A stretch of 53,777 bases of DNA from the NCBI GenBank assembly GCA_030692565.1, contig JAUYAO010000051.1:1-53777 (forward strand), read 5' to 3'. Position numbers and translations under genes: made by a program. Under the pieces are notes generated by a model that saw nothing but the letters and a program-made list of their open reading frames with translations, had not been told where the DNA came from and did not search any database. The DNA comes from Nitrospira sp. (GTDB taxonomy: Bacteria > Nitrospirota > Nitrospiria > Nitrospirales > Nitrospiraceae). Positions 1-8,401 of the stretch are shown piece after piece (the first letter of the stretch is position 1; the number at the start of each line of letters is the position of its first letter).

Positions 1-281
1 TCCCCCCAAACCGATCACAATTCCACTCATTGGCACACGTATCGGCCACACCCTTCGGCGGCGGACCGAATCGCTGCTGGTCCTGCCGTGAATCTACGTC
101 TTGTCACGCATGGTCAGCCATTACTCGGACAGGCTCCTAGGTGCGTATTTGGTGACAGGCTCTGCATCAGGCCGCGCCGGGCGCTTCCCTGGGCGTATCT
201 CCATTTTCAGCCACCTCAGTATGAAATGGGAGGGGGTGACTGGATCAGAAGTAAGTCCCTCGCCTGCTCAAGCCGTTCGCC

Positions 282-857
282 CTATCGCCCCATCGGAATT
301 TCGATCACGAGGCCTCCCATGGCCTCATTCAGCTTGAAGTCCTTCTTGGCGCTCTGGGGGTGGGTGTTATGGCACCCCACGCAAGACTGACTCACGGCCC
401 GGTCGGCATAGATGGCTTGAAAGTACGTCTCGCTCCCTTGCGTGACCGTGCCGGTCACGACCCATTCCGGGTGCGTGCGCAACGACTCCAGGCCGGCCTT
501 CTCTGCGGCACTTCGTGGCACATTGAGTGGATTGATCGGCCAGAGACTAATGAGCCGGTAACGGACCGATGTGCCGGTCATCGCTGAAAGTGCGCTGGAT
601 TCCATGAGGAACTGGGCCGGCAGAGGGAGGGTATTCTTCGTGGCCCGCCAGTTTTCGGCTGCCGCAACGGCTCCACTTTTCTGCAGTCGTTCGACCACGT
701 GGATGGTGTAGAACGTCCGATCCGCTTCGATTACCGCATGGAGGTAGTTCGCGACGGTCTCCGGCGGGATACCGGTCTGTTCGCCGGCTAGCGCGAGGTT
801 TTGCAGGGACAGGCTCAGGGACAGAATCACGAGGGCGAGGGATCGGATGCCTCTCAT
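282..857 (-). CDS. DUF3365 (Tll0287-like) exported c-type haem protein
   Basis: 191-residue exported protein. An N-terminal hydrophobic signal sequence (about residues 1-24, ending ALA) is followed by a DUF3365-like sensor fold and one CVGCH haem c attachment motif at residues 159-163. Family members are periplasmic haem proteins or input domains of chemosensory and histidine kinase proteins; this one stands alone with no transmitter domain. It probably binds a single covalent haem in the periplasm and could serve in redox sensing or electron transfer. An in-frame ATG is preceded on the minus strand by a GGAGG-type ribosome site. No clear operon partner is seen: the next gene rightwards is on the opposite strand. 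The family call rests on the CxxCH position near the C-terminus and the overall pattern. Confidence 0.8.
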   Translation of the reverse strand: MRGIRSLALVILSLSLSLQNLALAGEQTGIPPETVANYLHAVIEADRTFYTIHVVERLQKSGAVAAAENWRATKNTLPLPAQFLMESSALSAMTGTSVRYRLISLWPINPLNVPRSAAEKAGLESLRTHPEWVVTGTVTQGSETYFQAIYADRAVSQSCVGCHNTHPQSAKKDFKLNEAMGGLVIEIPMGR

Positions 858-1001
858 GACGGAACCTCCTTCATGAAGGTTGGGACCGGCCGTACAGTGC
901 CAGCATAGTCCTCTGCAAGGCTCGACACAAACTCAGAGTCCTGGCGATGGCCTTGAGCCGGAGAACACGGACCTTCTCATTTTCGGATCGCTTCACCCGC
1001 G

Positions 1002-1030
1002 TTGACAGGCCTTCTCCTGGATCGTACTCT
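1002..1030 (+). promoter_or_regulatory. Candidate sigma-70 promoter for the 66-residue membrane protein
   Basis: A perfect TTGACA -35 hexamer at 1002-1007 is followed after 17 bases by a weak -10 (TACTCT, 1025-1030). The predicted transcript start near 1037 leaves a leader of about 35 bases before the ATG at 1071. The -10 is poor, so this is tentative. Confidence 0.35.
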
Positions 1031-1070
1031 TTCGTGCTGCAATATCAACTCGTGGAGGCTCGGTCCGTCT

Positions 1071-1271
1071 ATGGCCACATTCGGAAAACTGCTGGTCTCG
1101 GCGTTCGGCGGCTATGTCGGGGGATTTCTCCTCGGCATGGCAGTGGTCTCCTCCTTCTCTTCGAACCGGCATGATAAGTCGACAGAGGCGGCGATGACGG
1201 GGGCCTTCGTTTTCGGTCCGCTCGGGGCGGTGCTTGCGATGATCGCCGCATGGATCTGGTGGGTATCGTAG
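1071..1271 (+). CDS. Small two-helix inner-membrane protein
   Basis: 66 residues. The ATG at 1071 is preceded by GGAGG at 1054-1058, which favours it over an in-frame upstream start at 1002 that lies on the candidate promoter. The protein has two hydrophobic segments, about residues 5-25 and 43-65, separated by a short polar loop containing NRHDKSTE. It has glycine-rich helices and no catalytic motif. I do not recognise the family. It is monocistronic and faces a convergent minus-strand pair, and a function cannot be assigned. Confidence 0.6.
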   Translation: MATFGKLLVSAFGGYVGGFLLGMAVVSSFSSNRHDKSTEAAMTGAFVFGPLGAVLAMIAAWIWWVS

Positions 1272-1290
1272 CTTCTGCGAGGACCGTCGT

Positions 1291-1806
1291 TCAGTCGCCT
1301 TGCTGATGCCACCGATAGGTTGTCCCGTCCCAGTAGAGCAGGGCGCTGGCAGATTCGAGCTTCTGTACGAGGAGGGCGTCGCCGCGTAGCGCAGGCGGTT
1401 TCTTTCCCGTGGCGCTCTGCTGAGCCGCCTGTTTAACGAAGACGCTCCAGGCATCCAGCCACCCGAAGTCTGTCCCGCCGTTTCCGATGGCGCGCCCTGC
1501 TCCCAACACAATCAGGGTCTGTGCGCCTGCATGGAGGACCGCGATCCCCTGTTGTCCGCTCCTCTTGTGCACGATAAGCACGGCTACGTCGAGCCGTCCA
1601 TCCCCGTTGAAGTCTCCGTGCAAAAAGAAAGGGTTGAGCCGTGTGGACAGGGCATAGGTGGAGGCGAAGGCCTTCTCCGTCAGGACCGGCGCGGTCCATT
1701 CTGGAAGATTTTGCTGCTCTTGCCAGGTCGGTTCGCCGCCCGACACGAGGCTTTCGGTCAGGAGGACGAGACCGACGACGAGCCCAAGTTCGCGAGCCAT
1801 CTTCAT
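1291..1806 (-). CDS. Exported FG-GAP/VCBS-type calcium-loop protein
   Basis: About 171 residues from the ATG at 1806, with a signal-like N-terminus (hydrophobic VVGLVLLTESLVSG). The middle carries HGDFNGDGRLDVAVLI, a single DxNxDGxxD loop typical of FG-GAP/VCBS repeats that bind calcium and build beta-propellers. Only one such loop is present, so it is not a full propeller. The start lies four bases beyond the stop of the gene at 1811-2029, suggesting translational coupling. An upstream in-frame start at 1857 would overlap that gene and is less likely. Substrate and role are unknown. Confidence 0.6.
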   Translation of the reverse strand: MKMARELGLVVGLVLLTESLVSGGEPTWQEQQNLPEWTAPVLTEKAFASTYALSTRLNPFFLHGDFNGDGRLDVAVLIVHKRSGQQGIAVLHAGAQTLIVLGAGRAIGNGGTDFGWLDAWSVFVKQAAQQSATGKKPPALRGDALLVQKLESASALLYWDGTTYRWHQQGD

Positions 1807-1810
1807 CAGG

Positions 1811-2029
1811 TCACCGCACCTCATCCATCGTATCTTCCTGTTCAAACCACCACTCATAGCGACTCAGTTCCATATTCGGCAGATGGGCGGCGAGTTGATT
1901 GGCCGCGTTCGCGCGGCTGCCCGGCGCAATGCCGGTCGCGCTTCTCACGCGGCGCCAGGCATAGGGGGCAGTCAGATTGTCGTGTATGACGATGATCAGA
2001 GCGATCTGAGTCGGGTCGGTCGGTTTCAT
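1811..2029 (-). CDS. Small hypothetical protein, coupled to the VCBS protein
   Basis: 72 residues from the ATG at 2029 (an upstream in-frame start at 2068 is possible). It has no signal peptide or membrane helix. The sequence is mixed and soluble, with an aromatic, acidic tail (YEWWFEQEDTMDEVR). Its TGA is followed four bases later by the ATG of the exported protein at 1291-1806, so the two read as a cistron pair. The family is not recognised. Support is the compact operon arrangement and protein-like composition; a spurious frame is still possible. Confidence 0.4.
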   Translation of the reverse strand: MKPTDPTQIALIIVIHDNLTAPYAWRRVRSATGIAPGSRANAANQLAAHLPNMELSRYEWWFEQEDTMDEVR

Positions 2030-2176
2030 AGCGCCGGTATTGTGCGGCAAGGATCGGCTTGGGAGCAACAGTCCGGCTTCGCCTGCGATCAGCTCTGCGT
2101 CCCCAGTTGCGAGTATATAGGCGGGAACGTATGATATGCCTATCCGTTCAACATCTATCTAGAGGGAGGGTTGGTG

Positions 2177-2500
2177 ATGGCACTTTTTCTCGCACTCTAT
2201 CTGGTCTTTGCTTCAGTCCTTCCTGCCGTAGCGCTAGAGGGTTCCGCGTCGACCGCACCGGCTGCGATCAAGGCGGATGTGATGTATTGGGAAGGCAATG
2301 AGCTCATCGTGAAAGAATTCTCCGGTCACGAGATGCGTCTCGTGGTGACCCCCGACACAAAAATTGAGGGCGTGGTGGCCGGACGACTCAAGACCGGCGA
2401 CAAGATTGTGGCGCAGGTCGGCGAGGATCGACGGGCGCTCTCTATCGTTCTACAAGTCCCTGATGCCGCGAGCAGCGGATCTGCTGGTGGCATGCGCTAG
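2177..2500 (+). CDS. Small exported beta-rich protein
   Basis: 107 residues from the ATG at 2177, which sits seven bases after a strong GGGAGG site at 2164-2169; a TTG at 2171 in the same frame is too close to that site. A signal peptide (MALFLALYLVFASVLPAVA) precedes a short mature domain with repeated beta-strand patterns: DVMYWEGNELIVKEFSG, RLVVTPDTKIEG, RLKTGDKIVAQVGED. This resembles the small OB/DUF5666-like periplasmic proteins that bind to surfaces or nucleic acid, but the family call is only by pattern. It lies upstream of the lipid A deacylase-like gene, which has its own promoter. Confidence 0.65.
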   Translation: MALFLALYLVFASVLPAVALEGSASTAPAAIKADVMYWEGNELIVKEFSGHEMRLVVTPDTKIEGVVAGRLKTGDKIVAQVGEDRRALSIVLQVPDAASSGSAGGMR

Positions 2501-2600
2501 CGCGTGCCTCTTCCTTGCGGGGTGGGACTGTTCTCGCCGCATGAGTTAGACGAGGTCGTCTGTCCTTCGCTCACGGTTGTTTCCGCGTTTCATGCATTGG

Positions 2601-2629
2601 TTGCGAAGGTGTCGTTCGCCTTGTATAGT
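2601..2629 (+). promoter_or_regulatory. Sigma-70 promoter upstream of the PagL-like gene
   Basis: TTGCGA at 2601-2606 and TATAGT at 2624-2629 are separated by exactly 17 bases, matching four and five of six consensus positions. The predicted start near 2636 gives a leader of about 130 bases to the GTG at 2766. The rest of the 2501-2765 interval holds no gene I can support. Confidence 0.55.
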
Positions 2630-2765
2630 AAACAAGAGTGTGTTCTCACGATCTATCGCATGTATAGGTCGAACCCGCTCGCCCCCCTGAGAGACTACGA
2701 CGATTCATTGCGATCTCCACTATTCGGAGCCCAGCGGCCTTGGTCTGCCTGACGGCGCTCGCCTG

Positions 2766-3359
2766 GTGAATTGCATCGTTCAGATCGGCTCCCTTCTGAG
2801 GAGCAGAGTAGGGCTGCGAGTCGCGATGGTCGGACTGCTTGTCTTGCTCGTGACTCCCTGTGTGATTCAGGCAGAAGAAATTCATTTGGAGAGCATTGGG
2901 TTGCGCGGAGGGGCGAGCGGAAGCTCTCCCATCGGAAAGAAGGAGACGCAATTCTTCAATGAATTTGACCTCATGGCCAGCTGGTCGCTTCCCTGGGGAT
3001 GGTACTCTGACTCCGGATGGGGCATCGGCACGAGGCTGATGGGGAGTGTCGGCGCATTGAGGGCCTCGGGTGATACGGCCTTTATCGCCACGATGGTGCC
3101 TGGCGTGGTATTGGGAAAAAAAGATGGCTGGCTGTCCTTAGAGGTCGGGGCAGGAGTCGCCCTTCTCTCCATGCACCAATTCGCTAACCAGGATATGGGA
3201 GGCGCCTTCCAGGTGGTGGGGGATATCGCGCTTCGAGCGAAGGTCTATCGGGGGATCGGCGTGGGCTATTGGTTTCATCATCTGTCCGATGCCTCGCTCT
3301 ATGGAGACAATGGCCGTGGATATGATCTCCATATGATCGAGCTCAGCTATCGGTTTTGA
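2766..3359 (+). CDS. Acyloxyacyl hydrolase / lipid A 3-O-deacylase (PagL-like) outer-membrane barrel
   Basis: 197 residues. An N-terminal signal sequence ends near residue 36 (PCVIQA), followed by an eight-strand beta-barrel pattern and a C-terminal aromatic residue (SYRF). Near the C-terminus HHLSDAS (residues 171-177) matches the PagL catalytic His-x-Ser, with His172 and Ser174 the likely residues; the acidic partner may be Asp187. PagL removes the 3-O-linked acyl chain from lipid A in the outer membrane and so remodels lipopolysaccharide. The GTG at 2766 has no clear ribosome site; an ATG at 2826 would shorten the signal peptide. A promoter lies upstream at 2601-2629. Assignment is by motif, length and topology. 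Confidence 0.75.
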   Translation: MNCIVQIGSLLRSRVGLRVAMVGLLVLLVTPCVIQAEEIHLESIGLRGGASGSSPIGKKETQFFNEFDLMASWSLPWGWYSDSGWGIGTRLMGSVGALRASGDTAFIATMVPGVVLGKKDGWLSLEVGAGVALLSMHQFANQDMGGAFQVVGDIALRAKVYRGIGVGYWFHHLSDASLYGDNGRGYDLHMIELSYRF

Positions 3360-3449
3360 CGCAAGGCGGCATCGGCGTCAGCAGTCTTCCCGCACCGCCT
3401 ATTCTCTTCCTCCATTGCGGCCACGCGCTAAGGCTCGTAGGATGACCGC

Positions 3450-4184
3450 ATGACTGCTGATTCTGTCAGGCGCATTCAGTCGAAGCAGCCGGTGCCGTAT
3501 GAGCTGACGGCGATTCATCTCGATACCCACGACACGAAGACCTTCCACTTTGCCCTTCCGAGCGATACCACGCTGGATATGCTGCCGGGCGACCATCTCT
3601 ATGTCCACGCGACGATCGACGGGAAATCCGTCAAACGTCCCTACACGCCTTCGTCGATGCCCGGCGCCACGGGCTCCTTCGATCTGACTGTGAAGCGATA
3701 CGAGACGGGGGTGATTTCGCGCTATCTCCATGATCGGCAAGTCGGGGAGACGGTGCTGATGAGCGGGCCGAATCCGGGAGGCCATTGGGTAGACGGGATG
3801 GCGAAGAAAGTCGGTTTCGTGGCCGGCGGCTCCGGCATCACGCCGATGATTGCGATTATTCGGTGGATTCTTGCCAGGGGCCTCCCGGTCGAACTGGTCC
3901 TCCTGTATGCGAACAAGACCGAGGCTGACATTATTTTCCGCGCAGAGTGGGACGCGTACGCACGCGCTCACTCGAACTTCCATTGCCATCATGTCTTGAG
4001 CGAGCCGCCTGTTGGCTGGAGTCAAGGAACCGGCCGCATCAGCGAGGTGGCGCTACGCACGCATCTTCCGGCGCCCGGTGCCGACACGGTCATCTTTCTC
4101 TGTGGCCCCCCGCCGATGGTCGATGTGATCGAAACGACGCTCAAGTCGATCGGTCACGCCGAGCAGGCGATCATCCTGCCGTAG
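3450..4184 (+). CDS. FAD/NAD(P)-binding ferredoxin reductase-like oxidoreductase
   Basis: 244 residues, cytosolic, two domains. The N-terminal FAD-binding barrel has RPYTPSS at residues 63-69, the flavin-contacting RxYS/T motif. The C-terminal nucleotide domain has GGSGITPM at 126-133 and CGPPPM at 218-223, both classic for cytochrome b5 reductase and ferredoxin-NADP reductase proteins. There is no 2Fe-2S domain, so electrons must pass to or from a separate partner such as cytochrome b5, ferredoxin or a haem protein. It would transfer electrons between NAD(P)H and a one-electron carrier. No operon partner is visible; the next gene is convergent. Confidence 0.85.
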   Translation: MTADSVRRIQSKQPVPYELTAIHLDTHDTKTFHFALPSDTTLDMLPGDHLYVHATIDGKSVKRPYTPSSMPGATGSFDLTVKRYETGVISRYLHDRQVGETVLMSGPNPGGHWVDGMAKKVGFVAGGSGITPMIAIIRWILARGLPVELVLLYANKTEADIIFRAEWDAYARAHSNFHCHHVLSEPPVGWSQGTGRISEVALRTHLPAPGADTVIFLCGPPPMVDVIETTLKSIGHAEQAIILP

Positions 4185-4304
4185 CGAACGCACGCATCAC
4201 TGGACATAGGCCGGAGACGTGAGGCAGCACTCTCAGCGGTACGGTGTGTGTGCGCGCGCTGATTGCCGGCAGGTCTCTGTTCGGTACGACGTGCGAGACT
4301 GTCC

Positions 4305-6869
4305 TCACCGGCCGAGTAGCCCCTTCAACAGGTCTTTGCCTTGTTGTTGAAGGTCTTTAGGATTGGTCGTGCCTTCCAGCAGCCCTTTGACCGCTTCGTT
4401 CACTTTCTCTTTCACCTGCTCCTGGACTTTTCCCGTCAGCTCCTTGGTATCCAGCCCGTAGGCGGGAGCTTGTATGCTGCCGGTGATCTGGAAGGGGAGT
4501 CTGAGCCGCCCTTCCTTCAGCGCGATTCTGGCAATGGGTGAGGACGATGCCAGTTTCTGGCTGAGAGCGGGGGAGAGGTGCAGATTTACGGCAAGGTTGA
4601 GCGCCTGGTCGAATCCGACGGTGCCGGCGCCTGTGGCTTGGAAGTCGTGGCTATCGATCAGCAGTTTCTGCACAGTGACGAGGCCCTGCTTGATCATGAC
4701 ATCGGTTTCCATCGCCGAGAATGCGGTCGTTTTGAGGCGATCCGGCGAGAGGCCTGCCACCTTCAAGAGCGTGACCGCCTCCTCCATCAGGTTGATCCCT
4801 TCGATCTTCCCGTTCTTGATCCGCAGATGTCCCGGTCCCTCTAACGCCTTGGTCAGGTCCGGCATGGTGAAGCCGCTTCCTGTGACGGCCAGATCCATGG
4901 CGGCCGTTCCGCTCATTGAGACCTTGCTGTCCGGACTGATGGCCGCCAGCGCGGGGCCGAGTTGGAGTCCGTCGATCCTGACCTTGCCGCGAAACGGCGG
5001 AGTCGGCGAGGCTGTCGACATTTCTCCGTCCGCCTTGAACTGGCCGTCGAACAGCTGGAAGGAGGCGTTGGAAAGACGTGCGTTCGGCCCCTTGAGATCG
5101 GCATTTATGAGCAGGTTTTTGAGTTCGACGGATTTCGCGAGCCCGGTTTCGACCGGCAGATCTCCTGTCTGCACCGAGGGCGATGAGAGAATCACGTTCG
5201 CCTGGCCGCCCAGCAGGGTGCCTTTGACCGACAGAACAGATTTTCCCAGGATCACCCCAAGGCGCAGGTCGGAGATATCGGCGATCTCCAACGGAGGTGC
5301 CGTCGGTTTGAACGGCACACGGGTCTTGGCCGTGACGGTGAGATCCTTGATCTCCACTGGCTTGGCTAGCGGAATGGCGATCGGCAGGTCAGCAGTATTG
5401 AGCGAAGGGGATGAGAGCGTCACATTGGCCTGACCGTTGAGGACCGTTCCTTTGAGGTGCAGGAGTGACTGGCCCAGTGCGACGGCGACCCGCAGGTCGG
5501 AGACATCGGCAATTTCCAATGGAGGCGCAGCGGGATTGAAGGGGACACGTGTTTTGGCGGTGACGGACAGATCTTTGAGCGCCACCGGCTTCGCCAGCGG
5601 CAGAGCGATCGGCAGGTCAGCGGTATTCACGGAAGGCGAAGAGAGGGTCATGGCGGCCTGGCCGTTGAGGACGGTACCCTTCACCTGGATCAGCGATTGG
5701 CCCAGTGCGATGGCGACCCGCAGGTCGGAGACATCGGCGATTTCCAGCGGCGGTGCCGTCGGTTTGAACGGCACACGGGTCTTGGCCGTAACGGTGAGAT
5801 CCTTCAACTCTACTGGCTTGGTCATCGGCACGGCGATCGGCAGATCAGCGGTGTTGAGTGAAGCGGATGACACCGTCACATGGGCCTGGCCGTTGAGGAC
5901 GGTCCCTTTGAGGTGTACGGAGGAGCGTCCCATGATGAGCGCCAGGCTCAGATTCGAGATGTCTGCCAGCTCCAGGGGCGACACTCCTTGCTTGAACGGG
6001 TATGGCGCTTTGGCGGTCACCAGCAGATCCTTGATCAGCACCGGCTTCTGCAGCGGCAAGGCCACGGGAAGATCGGCCGTATTGATGGCGGGAGCAGACA
6101 GGGTCGCATCCAACCTGCCTCCGACGAGTGCCCCCTTCACAGCGAGCGCGATCTTGCCGAATCCCAAGGCGAAGTTGTACTGCTGCACTTCGAGTGTTTC
6201 GACCAGCGGGCCGAACTCACCGTCCAACGTGACCGGAAGATCATAGGGCAGCACTGTGGCCTTGAGGTGGACCGAAGGCGTGTGCCCGAGACGGACGGAC
6301 TTCAGCAGCAGTTCGAGATTCTGCACCTGGTATTCCGTGACCGGGGCCGTCGAAAGATCGCGATAGGTCAGCCTTCCGCCTTTGATCGAGACGCGATCCA
6401 CGGCGAACAAAGCCAGAATTTGCAACGGGTTTCCGTCGGGAGGTGGAACCGTACCTGGCTCTGTGGTAGACGAGGACGCTGTCCTGGCCCCGATGGTCGA
6501 CACATTCATCACGCCGTCTTTGTTAGTGATGACCGTTACGACCGGATCGCGCAGAGAGATCTCTTCGACTTCCACCTGCTTACTGAGGAGTGGCAGGAGC
6601 TTCACCCCCACATCCAATGACGTCAGCGATGCAAAGGGCCCGGCGCTGAAGGCCGGATCGTCGAGGAGGGTCACCCCGCCCACACGGGCGCCGAGGCGCG
6701 GCCAGATGGTCAGGCGGATGTCTTGGAGCTGGACCTTGCGATTCAGCGCCTCTTCGATCAGCGGTTTGTACCGGTCTTGATACTGGTTTAGATCGATGAG
6801 AAACGGCAGCGCGAGGATCACGCCGACGAGGAGCACGAATCCGATAATCAGGCTGACGACAATTTTCAC
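4305..6869 (-). CDS. AsmA-family protein with exact 76-residue internal repeats
   Basis: 854 residues. One N-terminal membrane helix (residues 4-24) is followed by an AsmA N-terminal domain (about 25-260), a block of near-identical repeats beginning at residues 263, 339, 415, 491 and 567 (period exactly 76), and an AsmA C-terminal domain (about 600-800) containing KNGKIEGINLMEEA. AsmA/YhdP/TamB proteins span the periplasm and are thought to move phospholipid between membranes through a long beta-groove; each repeat here would add strands to such a groove. The tail (about 800-854) is charged and helical. The gene is single and convergent with the reductase gene. The repeats are unusual because AsmA repeats are normally diverged. 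Confidence 0.85.
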   Translation of the reverse strand: MKIVVSLIIGFVLLVGVILALPFLIDLNQYQDRYKPLIEEALNRKVQLQDIRLTIWPRLGARVGGVTLLDDPAFSAGPFASLTSLDVGVKLLPLLSKQVEVEEISLRDPVVTVITNKDGVMNVSTIGARTASSSTTEPGTVPPPDGNPLQILALFAVDRVSIKGGRLTYRDLSTAPVTEYQVQNLELLLKSVRLGHTPSVHLKATVLPYDLPVTLDGEFGPLVETLEVQQYNFALGFGKIALAVKGALVGGRLDATLSAPAINTADLPVALPLQKPVLIKDLLVTAKAPYPFKQGVSPLELADISNLSLALIMGRSSVHLKGTVLNGQAHVTVSSASLNTADLPIAVPMTKPVELKDLTVTAKTRVPFKPTAPPLEIADVSDLRVAIALGQSLIQVKGTVLNGQAAMTLSSPSVNTADLPIALPLAKPVALKDLSVTAKTRVPFNPAAPPLEIADVSDLRVAVALGQSLLHLKGTVLNGQANVTLSSPSLNTADLPIAIPLAKPVEIKDLTVTAKTRVPFKPTAPPLEIADISDLRLGVILGKSVLSVKGTLLGGQANVILSSPSVQTGDLPVETGLAKSVELKNLLINADLKGPNARLSNASFQLFDGQFKADGEMSTASPTPPFRGKVRIDGLQLGPALAAISPDSKVSMSGTAAMDLAVTGSGFTMPDLTKALEGPGHLRIKNGKIEGINLMEEAVTLLKVAGLSPDRLKTTAFSAMETDVMIKQGLVTVQKLLIDSHDFQATGAGTVGFDQALNLAVNLHLSPALSQKLASSSPIARIALKEGRLRLPFQITGSIQAPAYGLDTKELTGKVQEQVKEKVNEAVKGLLEGTTNPKDLQQQGKDLLKGLLGR
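5172..6083 (-). repeat. Four tandem 228-bp units inside the AsmA gene, plus a partial fifth
   Basis: Codons 263-566 form four units of 76 codons, each starting with N-T-A-D-L-P and containing KPV-x-x-KDL, TAK, PPLE-[I/L]-AD and a KGT-x-L-x-GQA core. A diverged fifth start (QTGDLP) lies at residue 567. The two middle boundaries are so alike at DNA level that unequal crossing-over could change copy number. No copy is interrupted, and the reading frame is kept because 228 is divisible by three. Confidence 0.85.
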
Positions 6870-7005
6870 AACAGCATCTCCGATCTCTTGGCAGTATAGG
6901 AAGCAACCGGCGGAGGGTCAATGCAGGAGAGTGACCGTCCTGGTGGAGTGGCGATAGTTGGACTTGAGGTGAGCAAGCATGGTGAGGAGCGAACTATCCG
7001 GTCTT

Positions 7006-7887
7006 CTACAGCGCGCCGCTCGATGAGCGGCTGAAGCGATCGGCGAGGAGAATGCCCGTGGTTTTCAGCTTCTGCTCACTGATGGTGGACCGAACGGCCG
7101 AGAGCCGATTGGAAAAATCCGGATGCGTTTTGAAGAAGGCCCGGTCGTCGCCTTTGAGGGCCCGTAACCGGTCCAGAAATGTCTCGTAGGCGGTGGGATC
7201 ATACCCCACGCGCGATGCGAAGATGACTCCCAGGCGGTCGGACTCCAACTCTTTTCCCTGGTCCAGCCCCTCATCCAACAGCTTCTTGACCGCTCCGTCG
7301 ATCACATTCTTGAACGCGTCGGGATTCTTGTTCGCGTAAGCCAGGCCTGCTTCCGCCACGCCGGCGATCTGTTTGGACCGCTGAATGACGTCGAGGATAT
7401 GTTTCTGGGTGACGTGACCGATCTCATGGCCTAACACCGCCGCGAGCTCGGCTTCGTTCTTGATCGTTTTCAACAACCCGCGGGTGACGAAGATGTAGCC
7501 GGCGGGGGCGGCGAAGGCGTTGATCGAGTCATGGTTGAGGATTGCAAAGCGATACTCGATGTCAGCCCGATCACAGGTCAACGCGACGCTACGGCCGACC
7601 AGGTTTACGTATCGCGTCAGGTCGGGTTGGTCATAGACCCCACCATAGCGGGCCACGACCTGCAAGGCGATCGCTTGTCCGATGGTCTGTTCCTCTTCAT
7701 AGCCGATAGGCAGCAGCCCGCCGATGAGCGTTCCGCCGCCATGGATCGTCTTCGCCAGCCGTTCGTTCCCCGAGCTTCGTGCGGCGCCTTCGGCAGCCTT
7801 CTGGACTTCCGCACAGCCGGTCAGACCGGCGGTGGCAAACAGCGCCAGGCCGACAACGAGGAGCCCGCGTGATGATCTATTCTGCAT
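7006..7887 (-). CDS. M48-family metalloprotease lipoprotein (BepA/LoiP-like)
   Basis: 293 residues from the ATG at 7887, which overlaps the upstream SH3b gene by 11 bases. A lipoprotein signal (residues 1-25) ends in LTGC, giving Cys25 as the lipidated residue. The zinc site HEIGH is at 154-158, with the third ligand in ELESD (213-217). M48 lipoproteins such as BepA and LoiP degrade or help assemble outer-membrane proteins in the periplasm. There is no TPR region, so it is nearer LoiP in size. It is the last gene of an operon with an SH3b protein, an adenylate cyclase and a mechanosensitive channel, which points to envelope quality control linked to cAMP or stress sensing. Confidence 0.85.
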   Translation of the reverse strand: MQNRSSRGLLVVGLALFATAGLTGCAEVQKAAEGAARSSGNERLAKTIHGGGTLIGGLLPIGYEEEQTIGQAIALQVVARYGGVYDQPDLTRYVNLVGRSVALTCDRADIEYRFAILNHDSINAFAAPAGYIFVTRGLLKTIKNEAELAAVLGHEIGHVTQKHILDVIQRSKQIAGVAEAGLAYANKNPDAFKNVIDGAVKKLLDEGLDQGKELESDRLGVIFASRVGYDPTAYETFLDRLRALKGDDRAFFKTHPDFSNRLSAVRSTISEQKLKTTGILLADRFSRSSSGAL

Positions 7888-8401
7888 ATTCGCCGAGCCT
7901 CCCGGTTTTGAGGAATGCCTGGATATCTTCATCGGGAATCTTGTTGGCGGTCATCCGATCCACGGCAGCGCGATGCTGCTGGGTAATCCCGGCCCGATTG
8001 GCATAACTCTCCGATGCTTTATCAAGTCCGCGAGCGCCGGCCGAGGCGGTGACATTCGAGGCCTCGGTTTGTCTGAACCCCTTCCCCAGGGCGGCCAGCT
8101 CGTTGTCTCCTCCCGCCGGTTTCGATTCGGACACATGATTGGCATAGATCCACCCTTGGACCCCCTTGGCGGTTCGTACTTGCAGCCAGCGCTCCTCGCG
8201 TTTCACCACTTCCAGACTCTCGCCGAGCTTGAGGCTGGCGACGACCGGGTCCAGGGACGTCTTTCCTGAGCGCAACTGCGCGCTCTTGGCCGCGACGTAT
8301 AGAGTTTCGCCCAAGGCGGCAGCGGTCATGGTCATAGCCGTCACCATGAAGACTATGATGGCAAGGAAGGCATGTTGGTGATTCACGGGAGCCTCGCTCA
8401 C
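7877..8401 (-). CDS. Exported bacterial SH3 (SH3b) domain protein
   Basis: 174 residues. It has an N-terminal hydrophobic export signal (about 10-31, ending ALG), then an SH3b domain (about 33-92) with the typical AKSAQLRSGKTS start, the LKLGESLEVV turn and the VQGWIYANHV end. The remaining 80 residues are polar and helical. SH3b domains in periplasmic proteins usually bind peptidoglycan or peptide stems. It starts with GTG, whose GTGA overlaps the stop of the cyclase gene by four bases, so it is translationally coupled to it. It overlaps the M48 protease gene by 11 bases at its other end. Confidence 0.8.
   Translation of the reverse strand: MSEAPVNHQHAFLAIIVFMVTAMTMTAAALGETLYVAAKSAQLRSGKTSLDPVVASLKLGESLEVVKREERWLQVRTAKGVQGWIYANHVSESKPAGGDNELAALGKGFRQTEASNVTASAGARGLDKASESYANRAGITQQHRAAVDRMTANKIPDEDIQAFLKTGRLGEYAE

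Noticed and set aside
88-390. Two overlapping short plus-strand frames at the left edge
   Set aside because: No ribosome site, no conserved pattern, and they run into the clear DUF3365 gene on the other strand.
5172-6083. Periodic repeat that might be a CRISPR-like array
   Set aside because: Period is 228 bp, within a reading frame and multiple of three, with no spacers.
4474-6246. Long plus-strand frames with repeats opposite the AsmA gene
   Set aside because: The repeat pattern comes from the AsmA repeats read in antisense; no start signal or domain.
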